Positions 26,868 through 35,161 of a DNA stretch of 64,000 nucleotides are shown here, piece after piece (position 1 is the first letter of the stretch; each line of letters starts with the position of its first letter). The notes under the pieces are model-generated. The model was given only the letters and a program-made list of their open reading frames with translations, searched no databases and had not been told where the DNA came from. The stretch covers positions 782,021-846,020 of the forward strand of contig CP011806.1 in NCBI GenBank assembly GCA_001664505.1, in the 5' to 3' direction. The position numbers and the translations under genes are program-made. This DNA is from Acidobacteria bacterium Mor1. GTDB lineage: Bacteria > Acidobacteriota > Polarisedimenticolia > Polarisedimenticolales > Polarisedimenticolaceae.

Positions 26868-27607
26868 TGGAACGCCTGCAGAAGATCCTGGCCCGGGCCG
26901 GGATCGCCTCCCGCCGGGCTTCCGAGGAATTGATCTCCTCGGGCCGGGTCACCGTCAACGGGACCGTGATTACCCGCCTGGGTACCCGTGTCGATCCCTT
27001 TGAGGACTCGATCAAGGTCGACGGGAAGCGGATCAAGGGCTTCGAGCGCCCGGTCTACCTGATGCTGAACAAGCCCAAGGGCGTGCTGACCAGCATGGAC
27101 GATCCCGAAGGCCGCCCCACCGTCGCCGGCCTGTTGAAACGCAGCAAGGAGCGAGTCTTCCCCGTCGGCCGCCTGGACATGCAGAGCGAGGGCCTGCTGA
27201 TCCTGACCAACGATGGAGACCTGGCCCGCAACCTGATGCACCCCAGCAAGAAGGTGCCCAAGACCTACCTGGCCAAGGTCCGGGGGGTCCCCGAGGCCAA
27301 CGACCTGCGTCGTCTGGAAAACGGCGTCCGCATCGATGGACGCAAGACCGCCCCGGCCGAGGCCCGTATCGCCCGGCCGGGAACCAACGCGTGGGTCCAG
27401 ATCACGATCTCCGAGGGCCGGAAGCACCAGGTGCGCCGCATGATGGACGCCGTGGGCCACCCGGTTTCGAAGCTCCGCCGGATCCGCCTCGGCGGCGTCT
27501 CCCTGGGCAAGCTGGCGGTCGGCGAAGTGCGCCCCCTGACCGAGGCCGAGGTGGCCCGGCTCAAGCGGGCGGCGGCCACCGAGAAGAAATCGGGCAAACG
27601 GCCGTAA
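26867..27607 (+). CDS. rluB: 23S rRNA pseudouridine synthase, RluB/RsuA family
   Basis: 246 aa from GTG 26867, overlapping the scpB stop. An N-terminal S4 RNA-binding domain (RLQKILARAGIASRRASEELI) is followed by the RsuA-family catalytic core VGRLDMQSEGLLILTNDG, where the Asp is the nucleophile, and GRKHQVRRMMDAVGHPV. The scpA-scpB-rluB order is widespread and favours RluB over RsuA or RluE; the exact target uridine is inferred. Confidence 0.92.
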   Translation: MERLQKILARAGIASRRASEELISSGRVTVNGTVITRLGTRVDPFEDSIKVDGKRIKGFERPVYLMLNKPKGVLTSMDDPEGRPTVAGLLKRSKERVFPVGRLDMQSEGLLILTNDGDLARNLMHPSKKVPKTYLAKVRGVPEANDLRRLENGVRIDGRKTAPAEARIARPGTNAWVQITISEGRKHQVRRMMDAVGHPVSKLRRIRLGGVSLGKLAVGEVRPLTEAEVARLKRAAATEKKSGKRP

Positions 27608-27631
27608 TCCTCTGAAAACGCATCCCTTGTC

Positions 27632-27660
27632 TTGACACATCGCGACCGCTTCTCTAGCAT
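27632..27660 (+). promoter_or_regulatory. rpsA promoter
   Basis: TTGACA (27632-27637), 17 bp, TAGCAT (27655-27660). It is one of the closest matches to consensus in the window, as expected for a ribosomal-protein gene. Confidence 0.8.
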
Positions 27661-27728
27661 GGCTTGTTTGCTGGGCACGGCTAACACGTTTCTAATCACG
27701 TAGTTGGACGTTCCTTTCCGTCTCCACG

Positions 27729-27768
27729 CCGACTGGCGGGAAAACCGGTCGGACCCATTGGGGGGTCC
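27729..27768 (+). promoter_or_regulatory. Two overlapping hairpins in the rpsA leader
   Basis: CCGACTGG (27729-27736) pairs with CCGGTCGG (27745-27752), and GGACCC (27751-27756) pairs with GGGTCC (27763-27768). They share bases 27751-27752, so they compete. GGAGGT (27778-27783) lies just after; the leader is about 130 nt. Autoregulation by S1 is known in enterics; a role here is inference. Confidence 0.4.
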
Positions 27769-27798
27769 GCCGTATCTGGAGGTTGAGACCTAACCCTT

Positions 27799-29736
27799 AT
27801 GGACACCGAGCAGCAGAATCCGAACCCCGAGGCCGTCGTCACCGAAGCGGCCTCCGAAGCTCCCACCGATCAGGCCGCCGCGCCTGAAGTCAAGACCGCC
27901 GCGCCGGCGCAGCACCCTGTCGACGAGTTCGAAGAACTCGCAGACTTCGGCGCCGTCCTCGAGAAGTTCGAGGAGGGGGTCAAGACCCTCAAGGAGGGAG
28001 CGGTCGTCACCGGTACCGTGATGAAGGTGCTGGACAAAGAGGTCATCGTCGACATCGGCTACAAGTCCGAAGGGGTCATCGACATCGATGAGTTCCGCGG
28101 ACGGGGCCGCGATATCGAGGTGAACCCCGGCGACAAGATCGACGTGCTGCTCGAGAAGACCGAGGACGCCGACGGCTACGTCGTGCTGTCCAAGGAAAAG
28201 GCCGAGCGCCTCAAGGTCTGGGACTACGTCGAGAAGGCCTACGAGACCGGCGAGCCGGTCACCGGCCGTTTCGTCGACCGGATCAAGGGCGGTCTCAAGG
28301 TGGATATCGGCCTCCCGGCGTTCCTGCCCGGATCGCTGGTCGACGTCCGTCCCGTACGCAACCTGGAAAGCCTGATCGGCCACGAGTTCCAGGCGCGGGT
28401 CATCAAGGTCAACAAACGTCGCGGCAACATCGTCCTCTCGCGTAAGGCGATCCTCGAGGAGGAGAACGCCGAGAAGAAGAAGAAAACGCTCGAGGACCTC
28501 GAGGAAGGCAAGATCTTCCGCGGGGTGGTCAAGAACCTCACCGAGTACGGTGCGTTCATCGACCTGGGCGGCCTCGACGGCCTGCTGCACATCACCGACA
28601 TGTCCTGGGGCCGTATCAGCCACCCCTCGGAGAAGTTCCAGATCAGCGACGAAGTGGACGTCATCGTGCTCAAGTACGACCGTGAGCGCGAGCGTGTCTC
28701 CCTCGGCTTCAAGCAGCTGCAGGAAGATCCCTGGGAGTTGGTCCCGACCAAGTACCCGGCGGCCCTGCGTATCCGCGGCAAGGTGGTCAGCCTGACCGAC
28801 TACGGCGCCTTCGTCGAGGTCGAGGAAGGGGTCGAGGGCCTGATCCACGTCTCCGAGATGTCCTGGACCAAGCGGGTCAAGCACCCCTCCAAGATCCTCA
28901 ACGTCGGCGACTGGGTCGAGTGCGTCGTCCTCGAGGTGGACCAGGAAGCCCGCCGGTTGTCGCTGGGTCTCAAGCAGACCGAGCCCAACCCCTGGGATCT
29001 GATCAACACCAAGTACCGCATCGGCGACAACATCACCGGTAGCGTGCGCAACATCACCGACTTCGGCGCCTTCGTGGAAGTCGAGGAAGGCATCGACGGC
29101 CTGGTGCACATCAGCGACCTCTCCTGGACCCGCCGGATCAAGCATCCGAGCGAGGTACTGAAGAAGGGAGATGAGGTCGAGGCGGTCATTCTCAAGATCG
29201 ACTCCGAGAACCAGCGCCTGTCCCTGGGTGTCAAGCAGCTGCAGCCCAACGTGCTCGAAGACTTCTTCAAGAGCCACGCGGTCGGCGACGTGCTGCTGGG
29301 CAAGGTGGTTCGCATTACCGAGTTCGGCGCCTTTGTGCAGCTCCACGAGGAGATCGAGGGCCTGGTCCACGTCTCCGAGCTGTCCCAGGACCGGGTCGAC
29401 AAGCCCGAAGACGTGGTGCGGATCGACCAGGAGGTCAAGGTCAAGATCATCAAGATGGATGCCGTCGAGAAGAAGGTCGGCCTGTCGATCAAGGGCGCCG
29501 AGGGTGCCGAAGAAGCCCAGGCCGTCCAGAGCTACGTCGAAGGTCAATCCAGTGACGGCAGCGCCACCTTCGGTGACCTGATGAGCGCCGCGGTGCTGCG
29601 GCCGACCGAGAGCGAAGCATCTGCCGAGGAGGCCCCGGCCGCCGAGGCGGCTGCGGACGCTCCGGCGGAAGCTTCCGCCGAAGAGGCTCCCGCCGAGGAA
29701 GCGGCAGCCGACGACAGCGAAGAGAAGCAGGACTGA
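27799..29736 (+). CDS. rpsA: 30S ribosomal protein S1
   Basis: 645 aa. Six S1 (OB-fold) repeats follow an acidic N-terminus; clear repeat starts are GAVVTGTVMKVLDKEVIVDIG, GEPVTGRFVDRIKGGLKVDIG, GKIFRGVVKNLTEYGAFIDLG, RGKVVSLTDYGAFVEVE, TGSVRNITDFGAFVEVE and LGKVVRITEFGAFVQL. The last three to four show the canonical GAFVE motif; the first two are ribosome-binding type. A ~60-residue Glu/Ala tail closes the protein. It brings mRNA to the 30S subunit. Followed by an HU/IHF-like gene, as rpsA-ihfB in enterics. Confidence 0.96.
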   Translation: MDTEQQNPNPEAVVTEAASEAPTDQAAAPEVKTAAPAQHPVDEFEELADFGAVLEKFEEGVKTLKEGAVVTGTVMKVLDKEVIVDIGYKSEGVIDIDEFRGRGRDIEVNPGDKIDVLLEKTEDADGYVVLSKEKAERLKVWDYVEKAYETGEPVTGRFVDRIKGGLKVDIGLPAFLPGSLVDVRPVRNLESLIGHEFQARVIKVNKRRGNIVLSRKAILEEENAEKKKKTLEDLEEGKIFRGVVKNLTEYGAFIDLGGLDGLLHITDMSWGRISHPSEKFQISDEVDVIVLKYDRERERVSLGFKQLQEDPWELVPTKYPAALRIRGKVVSLTDYGAFVEVEEGVEGLIHVSEMSWTKRVKHPSKILNVGDWVECVVLEVDQEARRLSLGLKQTEPNPWDLINTKYRIGDNITGSVRNITDFGAFVEVEEGIDGLVHISDLSWTRRIKHPSEVLKKGDEVEAVILKIDSENQRLSLGVKQLQPNVLEDFFKSHAVGDVLLGKVVRITEFGAFVQLHEEIEGLVHVSELSQDRVDKPEDVVRIDQEVKVKIIKMDAVEKKVGLSIKGAEGAEEAQAVQSYVEGQSSDGSATFGDLMSAAVLRPTESEASAEEAPAAEAAADAPAEASAEEAPAEEAAADDSEEKQD

Positions 29737-29776
29737 AACCGGCGTCTCAGGACATGACGGGGGAGGGTGAACTCGG

Positions 29777-30142
29777 ATGACCAAGGCGGACCTGGTGGAA
29801 GAAGTCGTCCGCGTCTCGAACGTCAGCAAGAAGCACGCGGAGATCATCGTGAACACGGTGTTCTCGTCGATCGTCGACGCGCTTCAGCATGACGACAAGA
29901 TCGAGCTGCGCGGATTCGGCAGCTTCCGGGTACGCCGCCGGCGCTCGCGTCAGGGGAGGAATCCCAAGACCGGCGACCGGGTGGAAGTGCCCGAGAAGCG
30001 GATCCCGTACTTCAAACCCGGCAAGGAGTTGAAGGACCTGATCAACCACCAGGACGACGACACCCCGTCCGAGGACAACCAGACCGCGACGCCGACCGGC
30101 GGCGAGGCTCCCGCCTACGTCGACCCGGAAAGCAACTCCTGA
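29777..30142 (+). CDS. HU/IHF family protein (IHF-beta-like position)
   Basis: 121 aa. HU fold signatures: MTKADLVEEVVRVSNVSKKHAE, LRGFGSFRVRRRRSRQGRNPKTG (the DNA-wrapping arm), then PYFKPGKELKDLI. About 30 extra acidic/polar residues extend past the usual ~90-aa length. Its place directly after rpsA matches ihfB in proteobacteria, and the Arg-rich arm is IHF-like, but sequence alone does not separate HU from IHF. GGGGGAGGGTG at 29758-29768 precedes ATG 29777. Confidence 0.88.
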   Translation: MTKADLVEEVVRVSNVSKKHAEIIVNTVFSSIVDALQHDDKIELRGFGSFRVRRRRSRQGRNPKTGDRVEVPEKRIPYFKPGKELKDLINHQDDDTPSEDNQTATPTGGEAPAYVDPESNS

Positions 30143-30171
30143 GCGGAGCCCGTCCTCTAGAGAGAAACGCC

Positions 30172-31533
30172 GTGGCCGGAAACGCATCGGACAAGCAGCC
30201 CCAGGGGCGATACTACATCGAAACCTGGGGCTGCCAGATGAACGTCCACGACTCCGAGAAGCTGGCCGGCTCCCTTCACGCCGAAGGCTACACGAAAGCG
30301 GAGTCCGCCGAGGATGCGGACGTGATCCTGCTGAACACCTGCTCGATCCGCGAGAAGGCGGCCGAGAAGATGTTCAGCGACCTCGGCCGTATCCGCGCGA
30401 TCAAGAACCGCCGTCCCGAGCTGCTGATCGGGGTCTGCGGTTGTGTGGCCCAGCAGGAAGGGGAGGCGATCTTCCGCCGGGCTCCCTATGTGGATTTCGT
30501 GATGGGGCCCAGGTCCACCGGCTCACTCCCCGAGACGGTGCGCCGTCTACGCGGTGAGACCGTGCGCAAGCGCACCGTGGACACCGAGTACCGCCGGGAC
30601 TCGATCGAGTTCCCCTTCGACCGGATTCGCCGGGAAGGCCCCCACAGCGCCAAGGCGTTCGTCACGATCATCGAGGGCTGTAACCACCGCTGCACCTACT
30701 GCATCGTGCCGACGACTCGCGGCCGGGAAGTCTACCGGCCCATGGACCAGGTCCTGGCCGAGGTTCGTTCGCTGGCCGAGCGGGGGACCTACGAGATCGA
30801 GTTCCTGGGACAGACGGTCAACGCCTACCGGGATCCGGAGGGCAATACCCTGGCCGAACTGCTCCACGCCGCCTCCGAGGTAGAGGGCATTCGCCGCCTG
30901 CGATTCACCACGTCGCACCCGGCCCAGATGACCGACGCGATCATGGATGCCATGGCCGCCTGCCGGCCGATCGTGTGCCCCTACCTGCACCTTCCGGTGC
31001 AGTCGGGGAGCACCGAGGTGCTCAAGGCGATGCGCCGAGGATACACCCGGGAGCGCTACCTGGAGAAGATCGAGGCGCTCAGGGCACGGATCCCCCAGAT
31101 CACCTTCGGGACCGACATCATCGTCGGCTTCCCCACCGAGACCGAAGAGGACTTCCAGCAAACCCTGTCGCTGCTCCGCGAGGTGGAGTACGACAGCTGC
31201 TATTCCTTCGCCTACTCGCCCCGCCCGGGCACCGCCTCCCTGGAGCTCGTGGACAACGTCCCCCAGGAAGAGAAGGCGGAGCGCCTGGCACGGCTCCAGG
31301 CGCTGCAGAAATCGATTCAGGAGCGCCGTCAGCGCCGCTGGATCGGTCGCGAGGTCGAGGTGCTGGTCGAGGGGCCCTCGAAGACCAACGCCGAGCGCTG
31401 GACCGGCAGGACCCCTGAGAACCGGGTCGTGATCTTCGACGGGGAGACCGCTCCGGGCCGGCTCGAGCGGCTCGAGATCGTGGAGAGCACTCCGTTCTCC
31501 CTGCGGGGGCGCCAGGTCACCCCGGTTTCTTGA
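30172..31533 (+). CDS. miaB: tRNA-2-methylthio-N6-isopentenyladenosine synthase
   Basis: 453 aa from GTG 30172. It has the N-terminal UPF0004 Fe-S domain with three cysteines (TWGCQMN, NTCSIREKA, GVCGCVAQQ), the radical-SAM motif EGCNHRCTYCIVPTTRG, and a C-terminal TRAM domain (EVEVLVEGPSK...). The order and the NTCSIREKA form indicate MiaB, which adds the methylthio group at A37 of tRNAs reading UNN codons, rather than RimO or MtaB. Its stop codon lies inside the -35 of the next promoter. Confidence 0.95.
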   Translation: MAGNASDKQPQGRYYIETWGCQMNVHDSEKLAGSLHAEGYTKAESAEDADVILLNTCSIREKAAEKMFSDLGRIRAIKNRRPELLIGVCGCVAQQEGEAIFRRAPYVDFVMGPRSTGSLPETVRRLRGETVRKRTVDTEYRRDSIEFPFDRIRREGPHSAKAFVTIIEGCNHRCTYCIVPTTRGREVYRPMDQVLAEVRSLAERGTYEIEFLGQTVNAYRDPEGNTLAELLHAASEVEGIRRLRFTTSHPAQMTDAIMDAMAACRPIVCPYLHLPVQSGSTEVLKAMRRGYTRERYLEKIEALRARIPQITFGTDIIVGFPTETEEDFQQTLSLLREVEYDSCYSFAYSPRPGTASLELVDNVPQEEKAERLARLQALQKSIQERRQRRWIGREVEVLVEGPSKTNAERWTGRTPENRVVIFDGETAPGRLERLEIVESTPFSLRGRQVTPVS

Positions 31534-31558
31534 CCCTTCCCCGACCACCCGTAATAAT
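31530..31558 (+). promoter_or_regulatory. Promoter for the DUF151 nuclease gene
   Basis: TTGACC (31530-31535), 17 bp, AATAAT (31553-31558) within TAATAATT. It overlaps the miaB stop. Confidence 0.6.
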
Positions 31559-31635
31559 TGGCCTTCGCAGCGGAGCATAGAAACTCCGGCGGCGAGGCAA
31601 GTACGCCCACAGTGCCGGGGAGGGGACCGAGACCC

Positions 31636-32121
31636 ATGTCGATTCGGATGAAGGTCAAGGGCTTGATGTTCGACCCGGTGTCGAACATGCCGATCATCGT
31701 GCTGCGCGATCAGGAAGGCGCCCAGGTCCTCCCCATCTGGATCGGAATCTTCGAGGCCAACGCCATCGCCCAGCAGCTGGAGAAGGTGGTCTCTCCTCGT
31801 CCGATGACCCACGACCTCCTGCGCAACACCATCGAGGAACTCTCGGCCGAGGTCGAGCGGATCGTGATCACCGATCTGCGCGACAACACCTTCTACGCCT
31901 CGATCCACCTGCGCCAGGGTGACGGGGCGGTGGTGGTGGACGCACGCCCCAGCGACGCCATGGCCCTGGCCCTGCGGGTCGATGCACCGATCTTCGTCGA
32001 GCAGATCGTGTTGGACAAGTCCTCGGGCTCGGGAGGGGACGCGGTCTCGGCCGAAACCGAGCGGCTGCGCCGCTGGCTGGAGCAGGTCGACGCCGACGAA
32101 CTCGGCAAATACGAGATGTAG
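31636..32121 (+). CDS. Bifunctional nuclease family protein (DUF151)
   Basis: 161 aa from ATG 31636, with GGGGA upstream; an in-frame TTG at 31558 lies inside the promoter. Family signatures: VLRDQEGAQVLPIWIGIFEANAIA, PRPMTHDLL, and DARPSDAMALALRVDAPIFVEQ. Relatives (plant and bacterial bifunctional nucleases) cleave RNA and DNA in vitro; the physiological role is not established. It is upstream of parA, with a separate promoter for each. Confidence 0.9.
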   Translation: MSIRMKVKGLMFDPVSNMPIIVLRDQEGAQVLPIWIGIFEANAIAQQLEKVVSPRPMTHDLLRNTIEELSAEVERIVITDLRDNTFYASIHLRQGDGAVVVDARPSDAMALALRVDAPIFVEQIVLDKSSGSGGDAVSAETERLRRWLEQVDADELGKYEM

Positions 32122-32212
32122 CTCGCCCCCAACCGACGGGGAGCTGCGTTCAGCCCCATCGCCCGCTTTGCGACCTCCTAATCGATTTCTTCCAGCGCCG
32201 CCGACATCCGCC

Positions 32213-32241
32213 TTGACACGTCGGCGGGGCCTGTCTACACT
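32213..32241 (+). promoter_or_regulatory. parA-parB promoter
   Basis: TTGACA (32213-32218), 17 bp, TACACT (32236-32241). The leader is about 100 nt and contains a GGGGT/ACCCC hairpin near 32265-32283. Confidence 0.8.
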
Positions 32242-32350
32242 CGTGTCGCGTACTCCCAACATCCTGGGGTTACGGACACCCCGGTGCGCAGCATATGGCG
32301 GTCACCCCTCCAGAAATGCCCCGGGCCGGCACCCCTGACGAGGTCCGCTC

Positions 32351-33112
32351 ATGTCGATGATCATCGCCATCGCCAATCAGAAAGGGGGAGTCGGTAAGAC
32401 GACGACCGCGATCAATCTGGCGGCCGGCCTGGCAAAGAAGAACCTCAAGACCCTGCTGATCGACATGGATCCGCAGGGAAACGCCACCCTCACTTATCTG
32501 GACGCCGAGCAGGTCGACATGTCGATCTACGACCTGCTGGTCGATCCCCAGGTCACCGCGGAGCAAGTGATCCGCACCTCCGAGCTGGCCGAGCTCGACG
32601 TGATTGGCTCACGCATCTCGTTGGCCAAGGCCGAGGCGAAGCTGATCTCGGAGTTCGACAGTCATTTCCGGCTCAAGGACAAGCTCGACGCCGTGCGCGA
32701 TTTCTACGACTACGTGGTGATCGACACGCCGCCGGCGCTGGGCATCCTGACCGTCAACGCCCTGGTCGCCGCGACGCACCTGATCGTGCCTATCCAGTCG
32801 TCCTACTACGCGCTGGAGGGGACCGACGATCTCCTCGACACCTACGAGAAGATCAAGGCGCGCCCCAACCCGGACCTGGAGTTCCTCGGCGTCGTGGTAA
32901 CCCTCCACGACCGCCGTACGGTTCTGGCCCGGGATATCCGAGAGCAGATTCAGAAGGTCTTCGGCTCGAAGGTCTTCCGCACCACCATCAGCAAGAGCGT
33001 GCGGCTCGAAGAGAGCCCCGCCTACAAGCAGAGCATCTTCTCCTTCTCGCCCCGTTCCTCGGGTGCGAGCGAGTACTACAGCCTTTCCGAGGAGGTGATT
33101 GGCCGTGTCTAA
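32351..33112 (+). CDS. parA: ParA/Soj-type partition ATPase
   Basis: 253 aa. Deviant Walker A NQKGGVGKTTTAINLA with the signature Lys, IDMDPQGNAT switch region, and Walker B YVVIDTPPALG. It is a short ParA without an HTH, i.e. the chromosomal/Soj class (type Ib plasmid ParAs are similar). ATP-bound ParA coats the nucleoid and is released by ParB, moving ParB-DNA complexes. parB overlaps its end by 8 bp. It has its own promoter, and the pair ends at a strong terminator. The location beside a dif-like site rather than an origin is unusual. Confidence 0.95.
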   Translation: MSMIIAIANQKGGVGKTTTAINLAAGLAKKNLKTLLIDMDPQGNATLTYLDAEQVDMSIYDLLVDPQVTAEQVIRTSELAELDVIGSRISLAKAEAKLISEFDSHFRLKDKLDAVRDFYDYVVIDTPPALGILTVNALVAATHLIVPIQSSYYALEGTDDLLDTYEKIKARPNPDLEFLGVVVTLHDRRTVLARDIREQIQKVFGSKVFRTTISKSVRLEESPAYKQSIFSFSPRSSGASEYYSLSEEVIGRV

Positions 33113-33986
33113 GCTACGAGGCCTTCCCCAGAAAAAGACCATGCGCCACGACAGCCACTTCGTCGAGGAGATCACCTCACAGCGGTCTCCCTCGATCGGG
33201 CGCATGATCGACATCGAGAGCATCGTCCCCAACCCGCAGCAGCCTCGGCAGCACTTCGGTGACCTGTCTGAGATGGTCAGCTCGATCAAGGAGAAGGGGA
33301 TTCTCGAACCGATCCTGGTACGCAGCCACGAGGGCCGGTTTCAGATCATCGCCGGCGAGCGCCGCTACCAGTCGGCGAAGCTGGCCGGCCTGCACCAGGT
33401 GCCCTGCATCGAGGTCGACGTCGACAACCGGGGCATGCTCGAGATCTCGCTGATCGAGAACCTCCAGCGCAAGGATCTGACCCCGTTCGAAGAGGCCGCC
33501 GCAATCCAGCGCCTCAGCGACCAGTTCCGCTACACCCATGAGGAGATCGCCAAGAAGCTGGGCAAGTCGCGCACGGTGATCACCGAGGCCCTGAGCCTCA
33601 ATCGACTGCCGACAGAGATCCAGGAGCGATGTCGGCAGGCCGACATCACCAGCAAGTCGATGCTGCTCCAGATCGTCCGGCAGCCCACGGTAGAGCGGAT
33701 GCACGCCCTGATCGACAAGATCGACTCCCAGGGCATTACCCGTGAAGAGGCCCGGCAGTACACCCGGGACTCCGGCACCCGGCCCCCTCGGCGGGCCCGG
33801 CACTACACCTACCGCTACAAGCCCGAGGACGAAGACTTCCGCTTCAGCCTGACCTTCCGTAAGCCCGAGGTCGAGAAGACCGAGCTGATCGACGCTCTGA
33901 AGCGCGTGCTGGACCGGCTGGTTTCCGAGACCGAAGCCGAGGCCGCCGGGCCGGTAGAAGCTGAGGCAGGGCAGTCAGACGCCTGA
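33105..33986 (+). CDS. parB: ParB/Spo0J-type CTPase, DNA partition protein
   Basis: 293 aa from GTG 33105, selected because GGAGGTGA (33091-33098) is well spaced; an in-frame TTG at 33099 is too close. The N-terminal CTP-binding domain has GERRYQSAKLAGLHQVPC and the ParB box ISLIENLQRKDLTPFEEA; the central HTH is EEIAKKLGKSRTVITEAL. The C-terminus carries a basic linker and a dimerisation helix ELIDALKRVLDRLVSE. GERRY instead of the usual GERRW suggests divergence from the origin-type Spo0J. The binding site (parS) is unknown. Confidence 0.93.
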   Translation: MSKLRGLPQKKTMRHDSHFVEEITSQRSPSIGRMIDIESIVPNPQQPRQHFGDLSEMVSSIKEKGILEPILVRSHEGRFQIIAGERRYQSAKLAGLHQVPCIEVDVDNRGMLEISLIENLQRKDLTPFEEAAAIQRLSDQFRYTHEEIAKKLGKSRTVITEALSLNRLPTEIQERCRQADITSKSMLLQIVRQPTVERMHALIDKIDSQGITREEARQYTRDSGTRPPRRARHYTYRYKPEDEDFRFSLTFRKPEVEKTELIDALKRVLDRLVSETEAEAAGPVEAEAGQSDA

Positions 33987-34009
33987 CCGCCCACACCAAC
34001 GAATACTCC

Positions 34010-34037
34010 AAGGGCCGCCTTCGGGCGGCCCTTTTTT
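34010..34037 (+). terminator. Rho-independent terminator after parB
   Basis: GGGCCGCC-TTCG-GGCGGCCC (34012-34031), flanked by AA and followed by six Ts (34032-34037). It is the only textbook intrinsic terminator in the window, 24 bp after the parB stop. Confidence 0.95.
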
Positions 34038-34332
34038 GTTGCACTCATCACGACGTCGCTCGTCAGAGTCGCGCCGGGTCGACAGGTACGCGCGCCGGCC
34101 GGGTCGGATGCCGGGAGCTGTTATCGATCCTGAGGCATCTTGGCGTGAGTCAATGAAACACCGTTTCCACCACTCGCAGGACCGACCATTGAGCCACGCG
34201 TCGGTTCGTCGCACGCGTTTCGAGCCCCAGTGATGGAGGTGCAATCCAAGGCACGGACATGAGCTTGAGACCGACCTCCATTTGCTGCCAGCGACCAAGG
34301 GAGGCAAAACAGCTCCCGGTGTCAGAGCTCAC

Positions 34333-34486
34333 TGGTCCCACGGACCACATCAACCGGGCACCGACTCGGGTCGGCAGGCAGACAGTTTGCCAGTCGTCGC
34401 TAGGAAGAGCGCATCCGCCGGCATTGGGCGTCTCGACGGGTCACGCGAGGGGTGGCTCGTAGCCAGGCTGTTTTGGTCTGGCAAAC
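34333..34486. ncRNA. Hairpin cluster, possible structured RNA
   Basis: TGGTCC-CAC-GGACCA (34333-34347), CCGAC-TCGG-GTCGG (34361-34374), and a 9-bp long-range pair GTTTGCCAG (34385-34393) / CTGGCAAAC (34478-34486) enclosing CGTC-TC-GACG (34429-34438) and TGGCT-CGT-AGCCA (34453-34465). No promoter is evident; the pairing could act in DNA or in RNA of either strand. Confidence 0.25.
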
Positions 34487-34725
34487 GCTGTGAGTTGACG
34501 GCCGAGCCGGCCGGCAAGCTCCTTGGCCCGAGGGATCAGAGCAGCGACCAAGGCGACACACGCAGCCATCGGCCCTTGGGATCGAACGCGCTAGATGCAG
34601 GATTGGGCAACGAGAAAGAAGGGGAACTGCGCCTGGGGAGCTTCGTTCACCGAGCGGCCTGGCGATCTCAGAACGACGAGATTCCCTGAGAAAGCCTCCC
34701 CCGGAATCCCAGCCAAATCATGCTG

Positions 34726-34753
34726 AGTTTACATAACATACATTATCGGACGT
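34726..34753 (-). other. Candidate chromosome-dimer resolution site (dif)
   Basis: Read on the - strand: XerC-side arm ACGTCCGATAA, 6-bp centre TGTATG, XerD-side arm TTATGTAAACT. The XerD arm is identical, as I recall the published site, to that of Bacillus subtilis dif. The centre differs from E. coli TGTATA by one base, and the XerC arm keeps the ATAA end. It lies in the only long intergenic region, exactly where gene orientation switches from + to -. XerC and XerD recombine such sites with FtsK to resolve chromosome dimers at division. Confidence 0.85.
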
Positions 34754-34802
34754 AACGTTTATCACTGAGGCGACCCTGCCTCGAGCCCCCCAAGGCGGGA
34801 CT

Positions 34803-34810
34803 CCCTCCCC
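34803..34810 (-). other. KOPS-like octamer pointing at dif
   Basis: GGGGAGGG on the - strand fits the E. coli FtsK-orienting consensus GGGNAGGG and points toward the dif candidate 50 bp away. A single octamer in GC-rich DNA is weak evidence. Confidence 0.25.
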
Positions 34811-35161
34811 AGACAGACGGGCCCGCTCGCGGAGACACTGGCCGGTCTTGTTAGGAAGCGCCAAGTCGCGCCGAACGCTCCTGGTGGGAATGCACGAGGG
34901 AGTGCGCAACTCCGGCCGACCATCCCGGAGATTCCAAGGCCGCGTGCCGCGAGCGAGCGGACGCTGCCAAAGTCGATCGCCGCCAAAGGAATCGGAGAGC
35001 CTGGGCAGCCAGGGATTCAGATCTGAGAACAGGGCAATCTCACCCCAGCCCGGACTCCCCTTTCCCGGCCCCTTTTGGCTACCTACGCGCCACCGCCGTT
35101 GCACCCGGCGTCGGCTCCCCGAGTTCCTCCGAACAGTGCGGCGCCCAGGTTCGCCGGGCGT

